Source of the DNA: Oligoflexia bacterium
Lineage (GTDB): Bacteria; Bdellovibrionota; UBA1018; CAIMNF01
Reading direction: 5' to 3'
DNA: 11,824 nucleotides
Assembly: GCA_903858975.1 (NCBI GenBank)
Contig: CAIOKW010000260.1
Location: forward strand, 1-11,824
Positions 6,740 through 11,824 of this stretch are shown here, piece after piece. Every line of letters starts with the position of its first letter. Position 1 is the stretch's first letter. Both the position numbers and the translations under genes were made by a program. The notes below the pieces were generated by a model. The model was not told where the DNA came from and did not search any database. It saw only the letters and a program-made list of their open reading frames with translations.

Positions 6740-7699
6740 ATGCCTGTGAAAACGATCCTCTGGGTAACAGACCCATGGAACACTCTCGAGCACGCCCAGG
6801 ATACCACGCTTAGGCTTGCTCAAGAAGCATCGAATCTGGGAGTTTCTTCTTACTGGAGCGGCTCTGATTTTATACTGAATGGCAGTAAGAACTCCCTGAT
6901 GGTGGTTCCGGTTGGTCCTGATTTTATTCAAAATTTTAATGCGAGCCGAACACCGCAATGCCTCGAAATGGATGCGTCAAGCTTTCAACAAATTCATTTC
7001 CGCGTCGACCCTCCTGTAGACGGTCAGTATCAAGCACTGCTTTCTGCCATAAGCGAAAGAACAGGAGCCCCCTCGCTCATTCTAAACCCTGCACTCCTTA
7101 TTTCTCAGCAAAGCGAGAAACTCCCTCCCCCTGATCTCCTTCATTTAGCCCCGAAGCACTGCATTGTGACGGATTCATCACTGGTATCTAAAGCATTCAA
7201 AAAATTTTCAGAGGACGACGGGTTTGTTACCAAACCCATGAACCTCGCTCAAAGCGTAGGCGTAAAACAATGGAGGCGCCCGGAGAGCGAAGCTGAGTTC
7301 AGCACAATTCTAGCGGGTGAATCTGAAGACTTTTCTCGCCCCATTTTAGTCGAGGAGTTTCTCCCTGGAATTCATGGGGGGGAAGTGCGCATGTGGTTTG
7401 CCATGGGAAATTTTGTGGCAGCCCTTAAGAAATACCCTAAATCAGGGGATTTTCGCGTACTGATCGATGAGGGATCTAAAGTGGAGCCCTATTTACTCAG
7501 CGGAGATGAGCAGGCCATTTCAAAGGAAGTCGGCGCCTCTCTTAAACGACAAGGAATTGCGCTCGCTGCAATTGATTTTATCTCAGGAAAAATATGCGAC
7601 TACAATATTACGAGCCCCGGCCTTTTAGTACAGCTCGAAGCCGTTCATCAGAAGAATTTAGCTCAGACAGTAATTGAAAACTTATTGAATGGCTTTTAG
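6740..7699 (+). CDS. Glutathione-synthetase-like ATP-grasp protein
   Basis: This 319-residue homologue of GshB, an ATP-grasp ligase family, matches E. coli GshB in length (about 315). Conserved positions include the N-terminal WVTDPWNTL and DTTLRL (8-26), RxDPPxD (88-94), LILNP (113-117), EEFLP (205-209) and the C-terminal AIDFISG...DYNITSP (277-293). These retain the metal-ligand Asp and Asn, with Glu replaced by Asp. Two loops differ: the glycine-rich GMGG loop after KP reads NLAQSVG (168-174), and the RGNLAAGG segment reads FRVLIDEGS (238-246). Classical glutathione synthesis is therefore uncertain. I chose the ATG at 6740 because it aligns with the GshB start. The frame is open to an ATG at 6653, but that would overlap the divergent transglycosylase gene by 52 bases. 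No clear ribosome site is seen. No gshA is in the window. The 3' end overlaps the MerR-type gene by 18 bases. Confidence 0.85.
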   Translation: MPVKTILWVTDPWNTLEHAQDTTLRLAQEASNLGVSSYWSGSDFILNGSKNSLMVVPVGPDFIQNFNASRTPQCLEMDASSFQQIHFRVDPPVDGQYQALLSAISERTGAPSLILNPALLISQQSEKLPPPDLLHLAPKHCIVTDSSLVSKAFKKFSEDDGFVTKPMNLAQSVGVKQWRRPESEAEFSTILAGESEDFSRPILVEEFLPGIHGGEVRMWFAMGNFVAALKKYPKSGDFRVLIDEGSKVEPYLLSGDEQAISKEVGASLKRQGIALAAIDFISGKICDYNITSPGLLVQLEAVHQKNLAQTVIENLLNGF

Positions 7700-8119
7700 A
7701 CCTGGAACTTCGAGACCGGCCATTTTAGGCTCACGAATTAAAGTCTGGAGATCTTGAATTCGGGCCTCAAGAGAAGCGATTTGATCTTTCCGAATGACTG
7801 AACCCACCTGTAATCCTTTTGCTTTGTTTTCAGAGAGGACATCATTCATGGCGTCGCGCAACTTGGCGCCCCGGCGTAACTCAGTGAGCTTTTTCTTCGC
7901 GCCTTCAATGGAATAACGCTCAACATGAAGTAAGTGTTTTACTAAGATTAAGGACTCAATTTGAGCTCGGCGGTAAACGCGTTGTCCACTGTTTGCTTTA
8001 TCGGGAGCGAGAAAGGGAAATTCACCTTCCCAAAAACGAATGACATAGGGTTTTACACCCAAGATCTTCGCTACGTCACCAATTCTAAAAAAAGTACGGT
8101 TAGGAATCTGAAAGCTCAC
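7682..8119 (-). CDS. MerR-type HTH regulator of the pheST-ihfA operon
   Basis: This 145-residue predicted DNA-binding protein starts with a MerR winged-helix domain. The recognition helices fall in FRIGDVAKILGVKPYVIRFWE (residues 11-31) and the wing in SGQRVYRRAQIE (44-55). A second helical part (60-90) and a C-terminal helix about 105-130 would form the dimerising coiled coil. There is not a single cysteine, so it cannot sense metals or thiols the way MerR, CueR or SoxR do. The start is GTG (8117-8119), overlapping the ihfA stop as GTGA, with GGGGA about 7 bases upstream inside ihfA; translational coupling is likely. A MerR-like gene behind ihfA is a recurrent arrangement in proteobacteria, but its target genes are not known to me. 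It is the last gene of the operon seen here. Confidence 0.88.
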   Translation of the reverse strand: MSFQIPNRTFFRIGDVAKILGVKPYVIRFWEGEFPFLAPDKANSGQRVYRRAQIESLILVKHLLHVERYSIEGAKKKLTELRRGAKLRDAMNDVLSENKAKGLQVGSVIRKDQIASLEARIQDLQTLIREPKMAGLEVPGLKAIQ

Positions 8120-8475
8120 TCGTCATCCCCATCATCATCATCTTTTCCGCCGCGGCGACGAATCATCTCATCTGTGATTGCCTTGCCTTTAAGCGTGTCA
8201 TTCACTTCTGCGCGAAGGACTTGAGAAGGCTTAAAAGTAAGAACGCGCCTCGCTGAGATTTCAATGGCTTGGCTGGTTTGCGGATTTCGTCCAGTGCGTG
8301 AACGTTTCTCACGAACGACAAAATTTCCGAATCCAGAAATTTTGATTTTATCGCCATCTGTAAGCGAAGTCTTCATGGTGTCGAAAATTAACTCAACCAT
8401 GTCTGCTGCTTCTTTTTTTGAAAAACCGATTTTTTCGTGAATCGAATCCACTAGATCTGCTTTGGTTAGTGCCAC
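8116..8475 (-). CDS. ihfA: Integration host factor subunit alpha, with acidic C-terminal tail
   Basis: This 119-residue HU/IHF-family protein bends DNA and shapes the nucleoid, usually as a heterodimer with IHF beta, which is not in this window. Residues 1-92 carry the full fold: KADLVDSIHEKIGFSKKEA at the N-terminus, ISGFGNF (46-52) and the DNA-intercalating arm RTGRNPQT (60-67) with Pro65. The canonical protein has about 99 residues. Here the chain runs about 20-29 residues longer, first basic (RRRGGK, 106-111) and then strongly acidic (DDDDGDDE at the end). The start is GTG (8473-8475) with a strong GGAGG 7 bases upstream; an ATG inside the same site is in another frame. It lies 23 bases after pheT, as in E. 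coli pheST-ihfA, which supports alpha rather than HU. It overlaps the next gene by 4 bases. Confidence 0.93.
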   Translation of the reverse strand: MALTKADLVDSIHEKIGFSKKEAADMVELIFDTMKTSLTDGDKIKISGFGNFVVREKRSRTGRNPQTSQAIEISARRVLTFKPSQVLRAEVNDTLKGKAITDEMIRRRGGKDDDDGDDE

Positions 8476-8480
8476 AGGCC

Positions 8481-8487
8481 ATCCTCC
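8481..8487 (-). promoter_or_regulatory. Strong ribosome binding site deciding the GTG start of ihfA
   Basis: On the minus strand the bases read GGAGGAT, followed by a short spacer and the GTG at 8475-8473. Among the genes here this is the clearest Shine-Dalgarno match. It fixes the unusual start codon, because the nearby ATG overlapping the site is out of frame. Confidence 0.75.
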
Positions 8488-8498
8488 AAGTTGATGTA

Positions 8499-10964
8499 CT
8501 ATCTCAAGGTCGCTTTGAACTCTTCATTCCATTTTTTGACAATCAGCTCAGAACAGAGATCGACTTGCTTCTCTTCCAAACTCTTTGCCTCATCAGAAAA
8601 AATCACGCGTACTCCAATGCTGATTTTTCCTTCAGGAATGTGGGCTCCCTTATAAGTATCAAAAATCTTTACGACTTTTGCAATCGGCTTCCCATGTTTT
8701 AGTGCAGATTGAATGAGATTTTCTGCCGGAACGGTATCTTCGACTAGGAGCGCAAAGTCTCTTTCCATCGTTGGGAAGCTCGACCATGCCTTGAAAGCCG
8801 CTTCTTTCTCAGGCGTCAAGTTTATGACAGGCTCAATTTCTAACTCCGCCCAATAAACCGGACTTCGTAGTTTTAATTCTGACTCGAGTTTCGGATGAAT
8901 CCTTCCTGCAAAACCGATGGAGTCTTTACCGGCTGCAAATTGAATGCATTGGCCTGGATGATACAGATGAGCTGAATCCTTGAGGAGCGCGGTATCGGCC
9001 GCGCGAATGCGAATGCCTTTGGTCCCGAGCGTTTCAAAAAGCTCTTCTAGAATTGCCTTCAAATCATAGAAATCCACTTCGCCTCGCTCAGACTTAATCG
9101 CCTGATTGAAGCGGGTTCCTGAAATCAAGATCGACATCCGGTAGCGCTCGATCACTCCCGTATCATTTTCAGCTTTCGCTTCAATTTTATCGCCCTTGAA
9201 ATCAAACACCGGACGAATTTCAAACAATCTCACTGACAGGGGCTCTGATCCAAAATGATGCCGCTCATTTTCTTGATAAGCCTTCATCATGCCCGGTAAA
9301 AGAGAAGGAACCATATAACCTTGTTCTTCTGAAAGTGGGTTCAAGATCTTAACAGTGGACTTCATCCCAAACTTTTCAAGATAAGACTCACTTTGAAACG
9401 CATACGTCAGAACTTCGTTGAGACCAAGTCCGGCGAGCGTATCTTTTGCTTCATCTAAAACCTGAAGTCGATGCGTCTTTGCATTTCCAAGCCAAAGCTT
9501 CGGCATTCCACTTAGAGCCGGAATCGTGATCGGAATTGCATCATAACCAATCGTGCGGGCTACCTCTTCAGCGAGATCCTCTTTAATATTGAGGTCAAGC
9601 CGATAAGAAGGAGAAGTGACTTCGATCCGATCTCCATTTCGTTCTACTTTACAGTCGAGCGTCGCTAGAATTTCGAGTATACGCTCAGCAGTTACGCTGG
9701 TACCTAAAAATTCGTTAATGAAGGTAATGCTGGTTGAAATCGTTTTTGGTTTAAATTGCGCGCGCGAAGGTAACTCCGCAAACGCACAACCCACGAGCTC
9801 TCCGCCGGCAAGTTTCGTCACCAAATCAATTAAGCGCCCCATGGCTTCTCGATGCCCTTTTGGATCAATTCCCTTTTCAAATCTTAAAGAAGCTTCTGAT
9901 CTCCGGTTAAAACAAAAAGCCGCTCGTCTCACCAGGGTTGGATTAAATTCCGCACACTCTAAGAAAACATTTTGAGTGGATTCAGAAACTTCTGAGTTTC
10001 CTCCTCCCATGACGCCTGCAAGGCCTACGGGTTTCACTCCATCCACAATTAAAAGCTCTTCTCCGGTGGTCTCAATTTCACCGCCATCTAAAAGCGGAAG
10101 TTTTTCACCCGCTTTTGATTTTCTCACCTGAAGGATTCCTCCCTCCAGTTTATCGGCGTCATAGATGTGAACCGGAAACCCATATTCAAACATCAGAAAG
10201 TTACTCGCATCGACGAGATTATTGATGGATCTTTGTCCAATTGATTCCAATCGAGTCTTCAGCCACTCTGGCGAAGGCCCTACCTTAACGGAATTCATAT
10301 AGGCACCAAAAAACTGAGGCGCATCTTCACCCGCATGAAGCTCCACTTTGATCGGAGACCCGGTACCTGAAAATTGAGTTACTTTCGGCGTTTTGAGTGG
10401 CTTCCCGATTGCTGCCGCCACTTCACGCGCCATTCCTCGATGACTCAAGCAATCCCCGCGATTTGCAGTAAGTTTAATTTCGAATAGGGTGTCATCCATG
10501 CCCAGAATGTCAGCAAGTTTCCAACCTACCGGAGTCTTTGGAGGAAGAATCAAAATCCCATCAGACTCTTTTTTGAAACCAAGCTCCGTCTCTGAGCACA
10601 GCATGCCCATCGACACGGCTCCACGGATTTTACCTTTTTCAATCTTCATTCCATTGGGAAGATTTGCGCCTACTTGCGCAAGGCAAACAATGTCGCCCAC
10701 TTTCATATTTTGGGCGCCACACACGATATCGAGATACTCGGCTCCGCCACCGATGTTCACCTTACAAAGGGAAAGTCGATCCGCCTCAGGATGTTTTTCC
10801 TTCGCCAAAATTTGCGCTGAGATGACCTTTTCGAGGCCCGCATCTTGGCGCTCAACGCCTTCAACTTCTAAACCGCGTGCCGTTAAAAGATCCGCTACTT
10901 CATTCGGACTATTAAAACCACTGAGATCAACCCACTCACCTAACCATTTATATGAAATTTTCAT
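8499..10964 (-). CDS. pheT: Phenylalanyl-tRNA synthetase beta subunit
   Basis: This is the large subunit of the cytoplasmic alpha2-beta2 enzyme that charges tRNA-Phe. It contributes tRNA binding and editing of mischarged Tyr-tRNA-Phe. The chain has 821 residues, close to the 795-804 of E. coli and B. subtilis. Domains in order are: the N-terminal B1 segment (MKISYKWLGEWVDL), an EMAP-type tRNA-binding OB fold (about 45-155), and LTANRGDCLSHRGMAREV (165-182). The B3/B4 editing region and RRSEASLRFEKGID follow, then B5 and the catalytic-like core. The anticodon-binding FDX-ACB domain (726-821) closes the protein, with FPTMERDFALLV at its start. The ATG (10962-10964) is preceded by a modest GAGAG. 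It follows pheS by 15 bases, so the two are co-transcribed. Nothing suggests damage or transfer. Confidence 0.97.
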   Translation of the reverse strand: MKISYKWLGEWVDLSGFNSPNEVADLLTARGLEVEGVERQDAGLEKVISAQILAKEKHPEADRLSLCKVNIGGGAEYLDIVCGAQNMKVGDIVCLAQVGANLPNGMKIEKGKIRGAVSMGMLCSETELGFKKESDGILILPPKTPVGWKLADILGMDDTLFEIKLTANRGDCLSHRGMAREVAAAIGKPLKTPKVTQFSGTGSPIKVELHAGEDAPQFFGAYMNSVKVGPSPEWLKTRLESIGQRSINNLVDASNFLMFEYGFPVHIYDADKLEGGILQVRKSKAGEKLPLLDGGEIETTGEELLIVDGVKPVGLAGVMGGGNSEVSESTQNVFLECAEFNPTLVRRAAFCFNRRSEASLRFEKGIDPKGHREAMGRLIDLVTKLAGGELVGCAFAELPSRAQFKPKTISTSITFINEFLGTSVTAERILEILATLDCKVERNGDRIEVTSPSYRLDLNIKEDLAEEVARTIGYDAIPITIPALSGMPKLWLGNAKTHRLQVLDEAKDTLAGLGLNEVLTYAFQSESYLEKFGMKSTVKILNPLSEEQGYMVPSLLPGMMKAYQENERHHFGSEPLSVRLFEIRPVFDFKGDKIEAKAENDTGVIERYRMSILISGTRFNQAIKSERGEVDFYDLKAILEELFETLGTKGIRIRAADTALLKDSAHLYHPGQCIQFAAGKDSIGFAGRIHPKLESELKLRSPVYWAELEIEPVINLTPEKEAAFKAWSSFPTMERDFALLVEDTVPAENLIQSALKHGKPIAKVVKIFDTYKGAHIPEGKISIGVRVIFSDEAKSLEEKQVDLCSELIVKKWNEEFKATLR

Positions 10965-10979
10965 TATTGTGCTCTCGAA

Positions 10980-11824
10980 TTAAAATTGCTTTAAGAATCG
11001 TTGATCGCCTTGAAACATCAGACGCAGGTCTGGAATATCATGAAGGAGCATCGCAATTCGCTCCACACCCATCCCAAATGCAAACCCACTAATCTCAGAC
11101 GGTTGATAACCCGCAAGCTCAAACAGTCTAGGATGAACCATACCGGCGCCTAGAATTTCAAGCCAACCTGTTCCCTTACAGACTGGACATTTCGGATTCT
11201 TCCCGGCGCAAATAGCGCAGGTCACATCCACTTCAGCTCCCGGCTCCACAAATGGAAAATAGCTCGGACGAAGACGAATCTTGACATGGGAACCAAACAG
11301 TTCTTTCGCGAAAAAATCGAGCACTCCTTTGAGATCGCTCATCGAAACTTTCTGATCAACCCACAGACCTTCAATTTGGTGAAACATCGGTGAATGAGTT
11401 GCATCTGAATCGCAGCGATACACAGCGCCAGGGCACAAAATACGAACGGGCCAAGTTTGATCCCGCATCGTTCTCATTTGTACTGGAGATGTTTGTGAGC
11501 GAAGCACCACTCCAGGCCCAAGAAAAAAAGTATCTTGCATGTCTCGAGCAGGGTGATCTTTTGGAATATTGACGGCTTCAAAATTCATGAAGTCTGTTTC
11601 GACCTCAGGCCCTGTAGTGACATCAAATCCTAAACGCCCAAGGGTATCAGAAATTTTACGAATGGTTTGAGTGATCGGATGAAGTGAACCCGTATGAATT
11701 TTTCGTGAAGGGAGCGTGACATCGATTCTGGTTTTAATCAGATCGGCTTCAATTTGTTTTGATTCAAGTTCGATCTTCTTCACTTCGAGAGAAGCCTCGA
11801 TCTTCGCCTTCCACTCATTGGCAA
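10980..11824 (-). CDS. pheS: Phenylalanyl-tRNA synthetase alpha subunit (5' truncated by window)
   Basis: This is the catalytic subunit that forms phenylalanyl-adenylate and transfers Phe to tRNA-Phe. The frame is open to the window edge, reading ANEWKAKIEASLEVKK, the conserved end of the N-terminal coiled coil. The GTG at 11783 is therefore internal, not the start. About 280 residues are present and roughly 50-60 are missing. Class II motifs are visible: TGPEVETDFMNFEAVNIP with HPARDMQDTF after it (motif 1 region), MFHQIEGLWVD (motif 2) and GFAFGMGVERIAML (motif 3). Between motifs 2 and 3 lies CAIC-x6-CPVC followed by KGTGWLEILGAGMVHP. This four-cysteine insert, probably zinc binding, occurs in many bacterial PheS proteins but not in E. 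coli. Any pheS leader or attenuator lies outside the window. Confidence 0.96.
   Translation of the reverse strand, partial: ANEWKAKIEASLEVKKIELESKQIEADLIKTRIDVTLPSRKIHTGSLHPITQTIRKISDTLGRLGFDVTTGPEVETDFMNFEAVNIPKDHPARDMQDTFFLGPGVVLRSQTSPVQMRTMRDQTWPVRILCPGAVYRCDSDATHSPMFHQIEGLWVDQKVSMSDLKGVLDFFAKELFGSHVKIRLRPSYFPFVEPGAEVDVTCAICAGKNPKCPVCKGTGWLEILGAGMVHPRLFELAGYQPSEISGFAFGMGVERIAMLLHDIPDLRLMFQGDQRFLKQF

Noticed and set aside
8119..8145. CATCATC-rich simple repeat as a possible microsatellite element
   Set aside because: It is the codon run for the acidic tail of IHF alpha, discussed there rather than as a separate repeat.
9616..9975. 119-codon plus-strand frame
   Set aside because: It is antisense to pheT, with no recognisable motif or ribosome site.
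10489..10983. 164-codon open frame on the plus strand
   Set aside because: It lies entirely antisense to conserved pheT and has a serine/proline-rich composition typical of a shadow frame.
11781..11783. GTG as the start of pheS
   Set aside because: The frame continues to the window edge with conserved PheS coiled-coil residues; the real start is outside.
1..11824. Search for CRISPR arrays, transposases, tRNA or rRNA genes, and toxin or defence genes
   Set aside because: No spaced repeats, recombinase motifs, cloverleaf-like segments or unexplained accessory genes were seen. The window is almost fully occupied by conserved genes.

Overview
The window looks like an ordinary, gene-dense chromosomal segment of a Gram-negative bacterium with intermediate GC content. 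Supporting signs are a lipoprotein-type lytic transglycosylase, an IHF alpha subunit and the pheS-pheT-ihfA-merR gene order common in proteobacteria. The combination of a GshB-like ATP-grasp protein, a patatin-like lipase and an acid-tailed IHF would fit the Bdellovibrionota or deltaproteobacterial groups. That placement is an impression from the protein sequences, not a tested assignment.

Layout. (1) Bases 1-1587, plus strand: the 3' 528 codons of prfC (release factor 3), missing only its first few residues. It converges on a patatin-like phospholipase gene (1600-2739, minus); a 9-base inverted repeat lies at the junction. (2) The 76-base divergent gap 2740-2815 holds a perfect TATAAT and a 13-base dyad upstream of the patatin gene. 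On the other side is a small membrane protein with a C-terminal four-cysteine zinc ribbon (2816-3211, plus). (3) A minus-strand pair follows: a Slt-like lytic transglycosylase lipoprotein (4872-6704), then a long-chain acyl-CoA synthetase (3189-4865) only 6 bases downstream. The synthetase 3' end overlaps the zinc-ribbon gene by 23 bases. (4) Divergent from the transglycosylase is a glutathione-synthetase-like ATP-grasp gene (6740-7699, plus). It overlaps the end of the next operon by 18 bases. (5) Bases 7682-11824, minus strand, hold pheS (5' end outside the window), pheT, ihfA and a MerR-type regulator. They are packed with gaps of 15 and 23 bases and a 4-base GTGA overlap.

Functionally, the window combines translation (RF3, both PheRS subunits), nucleoid and transcription control (IHF alpha, MerR-type protein), envelope and lipid metabolism (transglycosylase, acyl-CoA synthetase, patatin lipase) and one ATP-grasp ligase of uncertain substrate. 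I saw no mobile element, CRISPR array, RNA gene, long repeat or defence system. No gene-free stretch exceeds 80 bases. I do not see a convincing undescribed system. The most useful leads are the altered active-site loops of the GshB-like protein, the possible leaderless transcripts at the divergent gap, and the acidic tail of IHF.
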